A stretch of DNA of 64,000 nt from Leishmania martiniquensis (Eukaryota > Euglenozoa > Kinetoplastea > Trypanosomatida > Trypanosomatidae): contig NC_090145.1 in the NCBI RefSeq assembly GCF_017916325.1, positions 527,501 to 591,500 of the forward strand, written 5' to 3'. Positions within the stretch are counted from its first letter, which is position 1. Each line of letters starts with the position of its first letter. The position numbers and the translations under genes are program-made. The notes under the pieces are model-generated. The model had not been told where the DNA came from, did no database searches, and worked only from the letters and a program-made list of their open reading frames with translations. This document shows, in pieces, positions 47,890 to 58,470 of this stretch.

Positions 47890-48999
47890 CTACAGCGTCA
47901 TGACGCGATCGATGTTCCCGCGACACAAGGGGCATCGATTGTTGCTGAGGCGCAGGTGTATGGCGCACTCGTTGCAGAGACACATGTGGCGGCAGGGTAG
48001 AATAGTCGTGTCCTTTTGATTCGTTAGGCAAATCACGCAGAGGCCCTCCTCATCCGCATCCGCGGCAGGGCTGCAGACCTCGTCCTCACGGCTGTCGTCG
48101 AAGACTCCCTCCAGGTCGTACACCTCTTTGCCTACCTGAAGCAGCTGCTTTACCACCTTGCAGTTGAAGCGAATAGCGCCTCCAGCCTCCCCGCCGCCGA
48201 GCGGAGATCCTGGAGGCGCGGCGGCCTCCTCCGGCACTTCCAGAAAGGTATAATGTACAATGTCTTTCCTGCTGGCCGGCGGCGGCGGCCTCATCGCTAG
48301 TGAGACGGCCGGTGATGAGCGCGGCGGTGGTGGCGCCTCGTGCGCGGCTTCCTCGGCAGCCGCGCATAGCTGCAACTTTTCGATGGGACCCTCCGCCTGC
48401 CCGACCAGCACTTCGATAGCGAGTGGGGCGTAGACTATCCGTTGCACAGTGGAGCCTGAGCAAGTGTTCGCGGCCACCTCGTACTTGACAGGCTGAAGCA
48501 ACTGCGGCAGTACCAGGGGGTTCGTAACGACGGTCGTGAGCCCGGCCGTCTCGGTGGTATCTAGGATGCATACGGACCCCACCGCTACGCTACCGCTGGT
48601 CTTCAGCCGCACACCATCGTGGGGGCGGTAGCCCACCGACGCGCCAGCGTACACGCGCACCCGCTGCGGTGGCTGCGTCGCCGCGATCTGGAACGTGAGC
48701 GCAAGTCCCTTCGAGGAGCCGACAGCTCTTGGCGACGGCGCTGATGCGCTGATCAGTTCAATCTTCTGCCGGCGTGGTACAGCGCATGTCAGGTCCAGCG
48801 CCGCTGCGTGCTCGACGAGGTTCTCATCCCCGTCGTACTCCACCTCCACGTCATAGATGAGCGGGCCCCGCACGCGCTCTCGCGCATACCGGATGGGCGG
48901 CTTTCCGAAAACGAGGTAGAAATTGTGCGGGGCGAGGCGCAGCTCGAGGTCGCCGACAACGGTTTCTGCCGGCTGCTGGTGACTCGCTTCAGCTCCCAT
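47890..48999 (-). CDS. RING E3 ubiquitin ligase, mahogunin (MGRN1/LOG2) type, predicted myristoylated
   Basis: 369 residues from the chosen start. The C-terminal RING finger (about 321-360) reads CVICLTNQKDTTILPCRHMC, then LCNEC ... NNRCPLCRGNI, with the ILPCRHMCLC and CPLCR segments typical of mahogunin/LOG2 ligases. The preceding 200 residues are the family's beta-rich domain (LALTFQIAATQPPQRVRVYAGASVGYRP, and a KYEV ... VQRIVYAPLAIEVLVGQ strand set), here with a disordered insertion at about 215-250. Starting at the ATG at 48999 gives MGAEASHQQP, a good N-myristoylation signal (Gly2, Ser6), and mahogunin itself starts MGSILSR. The frame is open upstream to 49200 but the acceptor AG at 49073-49072 excludes that part. 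Likely role: ubiquitin transfer at endomembranes or the plasma membrane. Confidence 0.88.
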   Translation of the reverse strand: MGAEASHQQPAETVVGDLELRLAPHNFYLVFGKPPIRYARERVRGPLIYDVEVEYDGDENLVEHAAALDLTCAVPRRQKIELISASAPSPRAVGSSKGLALTFQIAATQPPQRVRVYAGASVGYRPHDGVRLKTSGSVAVGSVCILDTTETAGLTTVVTNPLVLPQLLQPVKYEVAANTCSGSTVQRIVYAPLAIEVLVGQAEGPIEKLQLCAAAEEAAHEAPPPPRSSPAVSLAMRPPPPASRKDIVHYTFLEVPEEAAAPPGSPLGGGEAGGAIRFNCKVVKQLLQVGKEVYDLEGVFDDSREDEVCSPAADADEEGLCVICLTNQKDTTILPCRHMCLCNECAIHLRLSNNRCPLCRGNIDRVMTL

Positions 49000-49980
49000 T
49001 GGCGAAAACGAGCCCCCCCTACACACACGCACACCTTGGCTGAAGCGCTCACCTTTCGAGCGCCAGCGCGTCTGTGCCGGAGGATGGAGAGAGCGGATGC
49101 ACACGAGCAAAGCAAGCGACTCACAGCACCGGCGTAGCAGAGGGAGGGCACAACGCGTGCGCGCGCACACACATACAGCGGGAGATAGCCACCTTTGCAC
49201 CGCACGCTACTGAGCACTCTCCCTCTCACTAGCTCCTTACGGGAAGGAGGCTCGACGCTTGATGATTGGAGGAGAGCGAGGTGACAGCAAGAGTGAGAGA
49301 GAGAGGAATGTGTCGGGAAGGTGAAGAGCGACAGAGAAGGATCGGGTGAATGGGTCGCTTGACCCCATCACTTTCACCATATCCTTTCGTGTGTATGTGC
49401 ATGTGTACGGGTGGAGTGAGAAGGAGAGGGGGTCGCAGCTATCAAGTCGTTCGCGCTGCGCCTCTTCCCGAAGGACACACACACACACAAGTGCAGAAAA
49501 TGAAGCGTGCCCCCAGCAGCATGTGCACTGGAGAGAGGTGGCAGCTGGTGGGAAGAGGCTGGGATGGGCAGGGCCTAGCTTGAAGCATAGTTAGGTTAGC
49601 CGCGCCCTCTACACTGGAGGACACCAGCGTCTCTTCGCCATTTTCCTGTCGTTTTCCTCGGGCCACTGTTTGTTTACATCCATGACGGTATAAGAACAAA
49701 GCGCCCGTGTCCGCACATACTGCTCCGTTCGAACGCGCGCACCTGGTGTATACATGACGACAGCGGCGTCTCACTGGGAAGTGCGTGGGCGCACCAGCAA
49801 GGCACACGAAAAAAGACGTAATAAAGGGATCGAAAACAGCGAACGCTGAACGCAACGAAAAGGGGGGAGAGGGAGGGAGGGAGAGCGCTGCCCTCGGCAC
49901 AGCAGCGAAGAAGACTGCAGACGTTCCACGCCCGCACACACCACCACACTGGCTCCCCTCCCCACTCTGATGATGTCGGC
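49000..49980. other. Spacer between CFAP45 and the RING ligase gene
   Basis: About 980 nt including the RING-gene leader. CA run at 49476-49489, purine stretch at 49861-49887 and general A/G-rich sequence. No gene seen. Confidence 0.5.
49072..49098 (-). promoter_or_regulatory. Predicted spliced-leader acceptor fixing the myristoylated start of the RING ligase
   Basis: Minus-strand GCTCTCTCCATCCTCCGGCA runs to CACAG (AG at 49073-49072). The leader is about 72 nt and its first ATG is the MGAEAS codon. Confidence 0.6.
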
Positions 49981-51426
49981 TCACTTACCCACCTTCAAGA
50001 GTGCCCGGCGATACTGCTCTGGGGCGTTCAGTTCCTCCAACTCGCTCAACTTACGGTCACGGATTTCCTCCAGGGCTGCCTGCCGCTCACGTGCCGCCTT
50101 GCGTATCTGGTTGCCCTCTTCGATCTCCTCTTGCCGCTGGCGACGGCGACGCTCCTCGACATCCATCATCTGCTTTAGCAACGCTAAAGAATTCTCCTCC
50201 TGCAGGCGACGAGTGCGAGCCAGGCGCTCTAATTCCTGCTCACGACCGATCTTCTGCACGGCCAGCATGCGCTCCAGTTCCTCCTGCTCCTGCGCCTTCT
50301 CCAAAGCCTTTTGGCGGTTGCGCTCCTCTATCTGGGCGAGGCGGACCCGCTGCAGGTCGGCATGCACCGCCTTCTCCCGCTCCGCTGCTTCCTTCTCCTT
50401 TCGGCGCTCCTCACGTATGTATGCTTCCTGCACGCGGCGGGCCCGCAGCTCCTCCAACTCCGCCTGCTTGTCCTGCACCCGCTGCTGGTTTGCACGGAGC
50501 CGCGCCACCTCCATCTCCTTTTCGTGCCGAATGCGCGCTTGCTCCTCAGCGTAGGCTTCATCGCGCGCCTCCTTCTGCTTAATGTACTCGGCCATCTTCC
50601 GGTCCTCCTCGAGCTGCATCTCTCTTTCGCGTTGCTTCAGGGCGATCTGCTCAGCATTCGCAATGGCAGCCTCTTCCATCAGTCGCCGGGCAGCGCCGAT
50701 GCGGCGCAGCTTTTCCGCCCTCTCCTCCACTTGGAGGAGCTCCATGTGGCGAATCATTGCCTCCTGCTCTTGCTGATGGCGCTCCAGCCGGCGCACCCGC
50801 TCCACATCGCGCTCGTGCAGCTGCACTTTGATCAACGCAGCGTTCCGCTTCTGCTCCTCCAGCCGCTGCCGTTCGCGCTCAAGATACATCCGCTGCGCCG
50901 TTTCAGCCTCTTGCGCCATGAGCGCGTCCATCTGGCGGTTGTACGCCACCTCATCCTCGATGCGCTTCTGCTTCTCCAGCTGCTGCGCATTGCGAGTGGC
51001 AGCGCACCTCGCCTCCATAATGACACGATTCATGGCCTTCACCTCATCGTACTCCTCATCCAGCCTCAGCCGTGCCTTTTCTAGGTTCACCTGGCGCAAC
51101 TGCGCCTGTTCTATCTCCTCTGCTGTCCGCGGGGCCGCACCGTTTCGGGTGCGCTCCGCGTCGAACTCTTGCATGCGGCGACGGTGTTCCTCGGCGGCTT
51201 CTGTGTGCGTGCGTGCGGCTACCGCGGCCGCAGCCGTGCCACTCAAGCTGCCAGGGAAGCAGCCATCGATCATGCCTCGGATGATGTCCAGCTCCGTCTT
51301 CGTGATGATGGCGGAGTCTCGGGGTGCACCGCGTGCGTTTAGCTCCTTGCGCAACACCCCATCGGAGTGGCCTCGGCGGCGAGCCGGAAAAACGTCAGAG
51401 GACTTGCTGATGAAGAAGGCCATCAA
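49981..51426 (-). CDS. CFAP45: CFAP45 (microtubule inner protein of the axoneme)
   Basis: 481 residues, almost entirely charged coiled coil, colinear with animal CFAP45/CCDC19. Matching blocks include EEYDEVKAMNRVIMEARCAATRNAQQLEKQ (animal form EEELKDMSKIILNAKCHAIRDAQILEKQ), EEQARIRHEKEMEVARLRANQQRVQDKQAELEELRARRVQE and the C-terminal LEEIRDRKLSELEELNAPEQYRRA. CFAP45 lines the lumen of doublet A-tubules and helps flagellar beating; it has also been described as adenine-nucleotide binding in animals. The N-terminal 50 residues hold IITKTELDIIRGM, the family's start-of-domain segment. Two Met codons begin the frame (MM). The protein is slightly shorter than the animal form (about 550). An acceptor AG lies about 30 nt upstream. 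Confidence 0.93.
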   Translation of the reverse strand: MMAFFISKSSDVFPARRRGHSDGVLRKELNARGAPRDSAIITKTELDIIRGMIDGCFPGSLSGTAAAAVAARTHTEAAEEHRRRMQEFDAERTRNGAAPRTAEEIEQAQLRQVNLEKARLRLDEEYDEVKAMNRVIMEARCAATRNAQQLEKQKRIEDEVAYNRQMDALMAQEAETAQRMYLERERQRLEEQKRNAALIKVQLHERDVERVRRLERHQQEQEAMIRHMELLQVEERAEKLRRIGAARRLMEEAAIANAEQIALKQREREMQLEEDRKMAEYIKQKEARDEAYAEEQARIRHEKEMEVARLRANQQRVQDKQAELEELRARRVQEAYIREERRKEKEAAEREKAVHADLQRVRLAQIEERNRQKALEKAQEQEELERMLAVQKIGREQELERLARTRRLQEENSLALLKQMMDVEERRRRQRQEEIEEGNQIRKAARERQAALEEIRDRKLSELEELNAPEQYRRALLKVGK

Positions 51427-53655
51427 TCTTGCTCTATCTCTGTGTGTTGGAGTGGCTCACGCGATTAAGGGGAAGAAAGCGCCGGCTTGAGCGTGTGGTG
51501 TGCGCTCACCGGGATGAAGGCGCGGAGACCTCTGCACGGGCGACGGAGATGACGCCAAGAACAAAGAGGCGAAGGCACCAACACAGAAAAAGCTCTCCTT
51601 ACGAAAAAAAAGCAGAAGAGTGCACTTCCCCCTGTGTGTGCGCGCGTGTGCACACGCAGCCGCAGCGACGACCGCGACCACACCGCGAAAGGCGTCGTAG
51701 ACGCAACAGGGGCAAGCGGAGGAGGAGTGGGGCAGGGAGGAGTGGCGGTGCGATCGCGCCCGTAACACATTCGACTGTACACACCCCACAAGCGCGCAAC
51801 TGCATACGCCGCAGAGAAGGGGATGCGGAAGGAAAGCGATGCTTCACTCATGGCGCCTGTCCAAACCGCAGATGAAGTGCTCATCGGGCGCACCAAGCAG
51901 GCGGCCAGAGGCATGGGCACTACAAACCTATTGTACCTCCGCCGCATCCTGCACACTCAGGCATGCCGAAATAGGAAAGAGCACAGCCAATGCTATCCTG
52001 TGACGAGGCAGCCGCCAGCGTAGAGACTGGTGCTCGCGCTTACTGCGCGCATGCATCCGTCACCAAATCCAACGCCACGAGGAAAGGGGCGGGTGCGACG
52101 CTTGTGAGGCCGGCAGGCCGACTGTCCCACAGTTATGTAGCCATTGTTTCATCTTTGTTTTCGCGCACACGCGCAGGTTTATCGGCAGGGACAACAGGAG
52201 AGCGGCAGCAACGCAACAGCACCAACGACGCACCACCCGAGGAGCGACGAGAGAGGTAGCAAAAAAAAAGCAAAGGACACGAAGGGAGACGCGCGCACGC
52301 ACCAAAAGCTGCTCGGCTAAACAAAGTTGAGCGCGAGAGAGGGGAGGAGGGGGGAGACACAGAAACACATCGGCGCACAAAGACATGTGTGCGTGAACCG
52401 AAAAGGAGGAAAGGGCAAAAACAGCGCAGCGCGCGCACCTTAACGTGTGCCTGCGTCTGCCCCCCCTCTCTGTGACTGTACATGTGTGTGTGTGTGTGGT
52501 GGGCCGCGTCCGCAAGAAACGAGCGAAGGAGAGAGAAGCGCCGGGGAGGGGGGGTCGACACAAAAGAAGCAGTCACATCCAAAGCACACGAGCGCATCTT
52601 CAGCACATCACTGGCGCCGGCCAGAGAGAGAGGAATCGAGCTGCAGTCACATCCAAACACACACGCACAAACACGCAGAGAGAGGCATATATATATATGT
52701 CTGTATACGTATGTATGCGTGTCCGTGCGTACCCGCGCGTATTTGCGTGAGCGCATACATAAACGAAGCAGCGCAGCGCCTCTACGGCTTTTCTTGGTTC
52801 ACGCCCGAGGCCGTTATCTTCCCGTTGTCCCAGCCGTTTGGTCATGCGCGCCACCTCTACTTGGAGCAGCCGTGGGCAGTGAGAACAGCGTATGCGTGCT
52901 CACAGAGAGCAAATAAGTAAAGCACCGAGACGCGCCGCTGCTGTAGACAAGGTAAGGGCGACAGGCGCCGCAGCCCACACGCACAACGGTCTCTACGGTA
53001 GCGTGGACGGCAGAGGAGGGGCGCCAAGCAACCAGGCGTACACCTACGGAGGGAGGACGGCAGGCCGGTGGGGCCAAGGAAGAACGGTGGCTGGGGAAGA
53101 GAACCGAGACGCGCACGCACACAGCGTCCAGAATGGAAAAATGACAGAGAGGAGGAGACTGGTAAAGATGCGCGTCAGGGAGAAGCGAAACGGTGTGAGG
53201 GGCCAAAAACTGGTGGGAGGTGGGGACGCGCACATGTCTGCTACATCCAACCCCTCCACCCCTTCCCTTGGCCAATACACAGCGAGCGGCAGTGAAAGGG
53301 AAGGCCAACGGAGAGCAGGGAAGGGGGAGAGTGGGCTGGATCGGAGGTAGACGCTACGGACACCAACAAAACATGGGAAAGAAAAAGCGGCAGTCGACGA
53401 GAGAGAGAACAGAGAGCAGAGAAGAAATAAGAGCGTTGCTCACCCAGGCACAGGCACGCACACAAACTACGCGCTCCCTTTCCCAATGCTTATACCTCGA
53501 CCGTCTTCTCCGAAGGGTTCTCACTTGATAGACAGCTGCACCTGCGAACGTTTCTCCGTGTGCACATGGCCATGTCTCTAACCGGGCCTTCTATTCAAGA
53601 CAGCGACGTGCCGTCACTGCTACGACACACACACACACGGAGGCGGCGCCTGTGC
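51427..53655. other. Spacer between the Rab-like gene and CFAP45
   Basis: About 2.2 kb, no gene supported. A8-A9 runs at 51604-51611 and 52260-52269, a GT run at 52483-52499, a (TA)6 then TG patch at 52686-52715, and long purine blocks at 53140-53160 and 53296-53345. Confidence 0.55.
51456..51480 (-). promoter_or_regulatory. Predicted spliced-leader acceptor of CFAP45
   Basis: Minus-strand GCTTTCTTCCCCTTAATCGC then GTGAG, AG at 51457-51456, leader about 29 nt. Confidence 0.5.
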
Positions 53656-54306
53656 CTAGCAGCACTTGCTTTCTTTTCTGCTGCTTCGCTGGCGCTCGAG
53701 GTTGACGCTTTGGGCGCGGGCAGCCGCGCTGTCACCAGCCGTCGGCATCTTGCCGTTGCGCTCCCTCATGTCCTCAAAGATAGCCTTGGCAATCAGCTGG
53801 AAGGCGGTCTGCACGTTCTCCTTCTCCTTCGCGCTCGTCTCAATGAAGGGCATGCCGTGCTGCTGGCTCCAGGCTACGGCTTCCTCACGCGTCACCTGGC
53901 GGCTGGTGCGCGCCTCGTCACTTTTGCAACCCACGAGTAAACATGGTATACCGGGTAGGGCTTGGTGCTTCACGCGCTCCATCCACTGGTCGAGGTGCAG
54001 AAAAGATGGGCGGTGGGTGAGGTCGAAGCAGAGCAGCACGCCATTCGCGCCGCGGTAGAACGCTGTGGCGACGGACTGGAAGCGCTCCTGGCCAGCGGTG
54101 TCCCATATCTGAAGGCGGACACGCTTGTCCATGTAGTTCATCTGATGCATACGGAAGTCAATGGCGATGGTGGAGGCGTAGTCCTTATAGAAGACATCTT
54201 CGGAGAGGCGCACCGTCAAGGACGACTTGCCTACCCCACTGTCACCAATGACGATAATCTTGAAGATGTAGTCGCAGTCACCGCCGGGCGTGCTGAGGTT
54301 GGTCAT
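53656..54306 (-). CDS. Rab-like small GTPase (RabX type)
   Basis: 216 residues from MTNLST. Membrane-traffic GTPase. P-loop GDSGVGKS (21-28), switch I Thr in YASTIAIDF, WDTAGQE (69-75), base-binding motif CKSD (127-130), where the usual Asn of NKxD is Cys, and ETSAKEKENV (156-165). The C-terminus ends KESKCC, a double-cysteine geranylgeranylation signal, after a polar linker. The switch II Gln is present, so GTP hydrolysis should work. It resembles the divergent trypanosomatid RabX group more than Rab1/5/7. It sits 5' to 3' directly downstream of a second Rab-like gene. An in-frame Met 18 codons upstream (54360) exists, but the chosen start begins just before the GTPase fold as usual. A pyrimidine tract lies immediately before the ATG. 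Confidence 0.9.
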   Translation of the reverse strand: MTNLSTPGGDCDYIFKIIVIGDSGVGKSSLTVRLSEDVFYKDYASTIAIDFRMHQMNYMDKRVRLQIWDTAGQERFQSVATAFYRGANGVLLCFDLTHRPSFLHLDQWMERVKHQALPGIPCLLVGCKSDEARTSRQVTREEAVAWSQQHGMPFIETSAKEKENVQTAFQLIAKAIFEDMRERNGKMPTAGDSAAARAQSVNLERQRSSRKESKCC

Positions 54307-56260
54307 GATGACGGTGGAAGGGGAGAAAGGTGGAGTCGTTGGGTGGCCCCCGGGCCGCACGCGTGTTTATGTGTGTGTGCTTCTTGCGTATGCCTGCCTA
54401 GACGCACTAGTGTTTGGGAAGAGAAGAAAGCGCTCAGCTAGAGAGTGGAGGAGAGGAGTACACACAAGCGGGCAGAAGTGGAGGGGTGCACTGATACTTA
54501 GGGCGTGAGTCAGCTGACTTGCTGGTCCAGCTTCCTGACCTGATGGGGCTTGCTCGAGTGGCTTCAAAGACGAGGAGGCGAGTGGCTGGCTGTCGGCGAC
54601 AAGGTGAGAACGCAAAGCAAGCAAGAAAGGATATTTGTGCGAGTGCGTACAATTGTTGGTGTGTGCCCGAGAAACAGTGCGCGCGTGTGTGGGAACGCGG
54701 TGGTAATAAGCTGCAGATATGTGAAAGCTGAGAGGGAGACAGACAGACAGAAAGCTGTACAGAGGCAAGGAAAACGAGGGAGTGAAGGGGTACAAAGAGG
54801 GGCGTACATGAGGGGACACACGTGCGCGCACACACACATGCCCACGCACACACAGGCGTCGTATGGGAGGCGACGAGTGTGAGCAGGGACGGGGAGATGA
54901 AGCCGGAAAAAAAAGAGAGGAAAGTGTAGGAGGGCCTTGACAGGGTGGTGATAGCGGTCCTGACGGCGGCATCGTAGGGCACAGAGCTCTTCCGAAAAGG
55001 CCTGTCTGTCTGTCTCTGTCTCTCTGTCTGTGCGCGTGTCTGTATAGAGACAGAGAGACAGACAGAGAAGTGGAAGGGGATGTCGGAGCTGCTCAGCAAA
55101 TGCGAAGAGAGCGCGGCCGCGCCGGCTTAGAGCGATGAAACGTTCGCCATGAAGTCTTCTTCGAAGCGCTCCGCCCACTTACCTCATCGCCAGTGCGACA
55201 GCGGCCCTGCGGTATGGAGAGAGAGAGAGTGAAGTGAGGGTTGTGTTGCGATCTTCTTCATTCGCTCTCCAGACAGAGAAGCAAAGAAAACGGCATGAGA
55301 GCTCAAGAGCAGCATCAGTTCCGTCCCCCCCATCTGCCCCCCGCCCGCCCGCCCGCATACGAAAAGCCGACACACACACACACACCATTTAGACAGGGAT
55401 CCTTCAAGAGATGCCAATGCAAAAAGGAGCAGATAAAACACGGCGACAGAGAAAGAGGCGAGCAAACACAAAGGTGGCGGAGAGGGATGGAGAGGAGCAG
55501 GGCGAGCGTGTGCATAGGAAGACCATACACAGACACAGAGGCGGTGGAGGAGGGAGCAGCCGCCATTTCCATGGAGCAAAGAGGAAAACCAAGGGTGAGA
55601 GAGCAAGTGCCGGAGCGAAGCACCTCCGCGCAAGCGTGCTCTGACTGATTCAGCCTTGGGGGGGGGGTGCAGGGAAGGGGGGGAGTACAGGGTGGAGGTG
55701 AAAAAAAAGGTGGCGCACACACCTAAACAAATGAAGATGCGCTCTGCGGCAAGTCGACACACACACACACACACATGCGGAAGGAGATGACAGCGAAGCG
55801 CCTGCATGTTCAACGTATCGTCGAGCCTGTGAAGGGTTGTGCCGCAGGGAGGGGGGAGGGCAGCTGCTATCGGTGGTGATAAATGCTGTTTACTCATTTC
55901 AGCCGAAACAAACAACCGAAGCGGCAGAGAAAACAATGGAACACGCCAAAGCGCCCTCGCACCTGCGAGTTTCATACGCCTATGGACGAAAGCAACCGGC
56001 AACTGCAGTCAGCGCCATTGTCGGTGAAAGAGACTGCATCAGCAGCAATCATTCAGCCATCATTTGAAGCTCAGATCGGCTGACGCGAAGCGCAACCGAG
56101 ACCAGTCGCGTTTCTTTGTTGCTGCGCCTCATTGGGCTCTCTATTCGCTCTTCTCCCTCCCCCCGGCAGCACATCCACGAATCCTCTTCTTCCTCCCTTT
56201 CCTGTCATGTGCAGCTGCTTTGCTCTTCACTGACGCGAACATCCGCTGCACTGTCTCAGC
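54307..56260. other. Spacer between the two Rab-like genes
   Basis: About 1.95 kb. It holds a GTCT/GACA hairpin at 55016-55061 (separate entry), CA runs at 54830-54854, 55369-55385 and 55757-55774, an A8 run at 54906-54914, a G8 run at 55660-55667 and GAGAGAGAGAG near 55217-55229. No gene seen. Confidence 0.55.
55016..55061. repeat. 14-bp perfect hairpin in a CTGT/GACA repeat
   Basis: Bases 55016-55029 pair exactly with 55048-55061, with an 18-nt loop between. The left arm continues a (CTGT)n microsatellite starting at 55002, and the right arm its complement. Confidence 0.75.
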
Positions 56261-56926
56261 TCAGTTGGAGCAGCACTGGCGCTTCTTCGGGCTCTCCTTC
56301 TCTACGAGTGGACGGCCCCCGGGGCCGAGGGTGCGGCCCGCATGTTTGGCGCCTGGATTAGCTGTAGAGGCAATGTACGTCGCGAGCTGCTGAAACGCCT
56401 GAGAGACATTTGTGTTTTCCTTCGCGCTCGTCTCGAGGTAGCAGAGGCAGCCGTGATGCCGCGCCCATGCATCCCCCTCGCTTTTCGCTATTTGGCGGTG
56501 ACTGCCCAGGACGATTCCCTCGCCCTGCTCGTCGAGGCGGCTCTCCACCAGGTCCAGCTTGCACCCCACCAGGATGAGCGGTGGCACCACCGGTGAGTAC
56601 CGCTCGAGCCGCTCATACCACTGATCAAGGCTCTCGAAGGATTCCCGGTTTGTAAGATCGAAGCACAACAAGGCGCCCTGGCAGTTGCGGTAAAAGGCGG
56701 TCGTGAGCGTGACGAAGTCGTCCTGCCCGCTGGTGTCCCACACCTGCAGCCGTACACAGCGCGGCTTCTTTTCGAGGGTGTTGCAGCTACTGTACTTAAA
56801 GTCCATACCTAGGGTAGGAACGAGGTCGGGATAGAAAGCGTCGTCGCAGAAGCGGGACGTGATATTGCTCTTGCCTACGCTGACGCTTCCAATCACGATG
56901 ACCTTGTATGCCAAGTCTTCTTCCAT
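56261..56926 (-). CDS. Atypical Rab-like small GTPase (RabX type)
   Basis: 221 residues. G-domain motifs are recognisable but unusual: P-loop GSVSVGKS (13-20; the common form is GDSGVGKS), switch I Thr in LVPTLGMDF, WDTSGQDDF (63-71; usual WDTAGQERF), base motif CKLD (122-125) with Cys in place of Asn, and LETSAKENTNV. There is an insertion of about 8 residues after CKLD (LVESRLDEQGEGIVLGSHRQ). The C-terminus ends QCCSN, a CCxx-type prenylation signal. Nucleotide binding is expected; hydrolysis keeps the Gln but the changed neighbours may alter rates. It shares CFDLT-(H/N)-R-x-SF-x-x-LDQW-x-ER and the CKxD change with the next gene, so the two are probably an old tandem pair. Confidence 0.9.
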   Translation of the reverse strand: MEEDLAYKVIVIGSVSVGKSNITSRFCDDAFYPDLVPTLGMDFKYSSCNTLEKKPRCVRLQVWDTSGQDDFVTLTTAFYRNCQGALLCFDLTNRESFESLDQWYERLERYSPVVPPLILVGCKLDLVESRLDEQGEGIVLGSHRQIAKSEGDAWARHHGCLCYLETSAKENTNVSQAFQQLATYIASTANPGAKHAGRTLGPGGRPLVEKESPKKRQCCSN

Positions 56927-57038
56927 TGTCCTTCTCTCGCCACCGTCCCGGCCACGATCGCTTCGATTTTGTTACACGCAATAGGACTCACTGTGATGGC
57001 GGTGGGGTTCACTGCAACGGGGCTCGCGATCTTTATTC

Positions 57039-57066
57039 CTCCGGGGCGTGGCAAAGAAAGAAGGGG
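57039..57066 (-). promoter_or_regulatory. Predicted spliced-leader acceptor of the atypical Rab-like gene
   Basis: Minus-strand CCCCTTCTTTCTTTGCCAC then CCCCGGAG with AG at 57040-57039; leader about 112 nt. Confidence 0.5.
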
Positions 57067-57984
57067 TGAGCGACCAGGGCAGGGAGGCGTGAGCGGAGAG
57101 GGAATGCAAAATAAAGCGTGCCCCCCAATCGCGCAGAGCAGCAGCCGGCAGCAAGCAGTTCGGAGAGGCAACAGCGGTGTCTCAAAAAGCGAGGGAGAAG
57201 GGAGCTTGTAGGCGAAGGGTTCAAGGAGTAAGGACTGCAGCAGAACGCCAGAAAATGTATGCATAAATATAAATGTATATATGTCTGTATATATGTATAT
57301 ATACACAGCAGGAGCGCGGAGTGAGTCAACAAGAGACAGGCCAGCAGGGAGTGGCACAGGCGCGTGGCCTCCGACTCGTACAAACCTTCAACAGCAAGGG
57401 GGGAAGAAATTTACTGCAAGCAAGGAGGGTGGACAGGTGAGTCAGCAGTGGAGGCAGGAGTGGAGTAGGGGACGCTCCAGGGCGAGATGTGGTGTGATGC
57501 CGCTGTTGCCACCAACTCACATCCACACCTCTCGTCCTGAAAGACAACGACGGCGGCGGCAGAAATAGGCAACCAACATTCACTCTCGCAATCTGTGTCG
57601 CCCTCTTGGCGTCGGTGGCTCCCCGCTGGTCGGACCGTTTGCGCGGGTGGGTGAGGGGTAAAGCGTAAAGGGGTGAGCAGAGTGTGCTTGCAGCGGTAGG
57701 CCAGGGATTAAGGAAGGAGGCACATGGGAACGAGCGACAGGACGGGTGCGCGTGACACCGTCTGCGTGTATGCGCGAACTCAAGTCTGCGCACAATACCT
57801 TCATCTCAGCCTTTTTTTAATGGCTGTGTCACTACAGCCGTGCGCTCGATTGACCTCGAGGGCAGACTGCAGCAGCGATGTTGCGCACGCTCTCCGCACT
57901 CCGACTACAGGGTGGTGAGCAGGCACAGAGCTAAGGAGGAGGCCGATGATACTTCTGCGCACACGTGGAAGAGTTTGAGGGGGA

Positions 57985-58470
57985 TAGACGCCTGTTTGCT
58001 TTTCTAATGTGCCCACCCCGCCATACACCACGAGTGCACCTCTACTCGCACGGCCCTGTCACGGGCCCGCCCCCCACCCCTGCTGGTGCGAAGCAGCGCC
58101 AGTCACGCGCTCACAGCAGTGCCGACAGAGTCGGCTCAGCACAGCCCCTGCACCGAGCCCTGCCGGCGCCCGCCTCGCGCGTCGCCACACAGCCGCGCCC
58201 ATCGTGCCAGCCGCCACCAGGCGCATCTCGCGAGGTGGTGCAGGCACCCCACACACCAGTGGGCTGGGTGAGGTACGTTCGAGCCGCGCCGACAGCTTGC
58301 CCGTCATGCGGGTCGTGCAAGCATCGCCATCGTCGCATGTCACTCCGACGCAACGCTGTCCAGGACCTGGCTGCTCGCAACGGTAGCGATACATCGCTCT
58401 GACGCCCCTCCTCCAACGTCGCAGGTGCTCGACTCTGTGTCACCAGCAGAAGCACTGGGGCATCGGCAGG
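57985..58470. mobile_element. Possible degenerate SIDER retroposon
   Basis: About 0.5 kb of dense, complex GC-rich sequence with no microsatellite, standing out from the low-complexity spacer around it. Size and position (3' of a coding gene, inside a processed spacer) fit Leishmania SIDER elements, and stretches such as 58190-58260 resemble what I remember of SIDER sequence. Boundaries are approximate; no target-site duplication or poly-A tail could be fixed by eye. It could equally be a conserved 3' UTR. Confidence 0.4.

Noticed and set aside
49000..49200. 67-codon upstream extension of the RING ligase
   Set aside because: Lies mostly upstream of the predicted acceptor and would hide the MGAEAS myristoylation start typical of mahogunin proteins.
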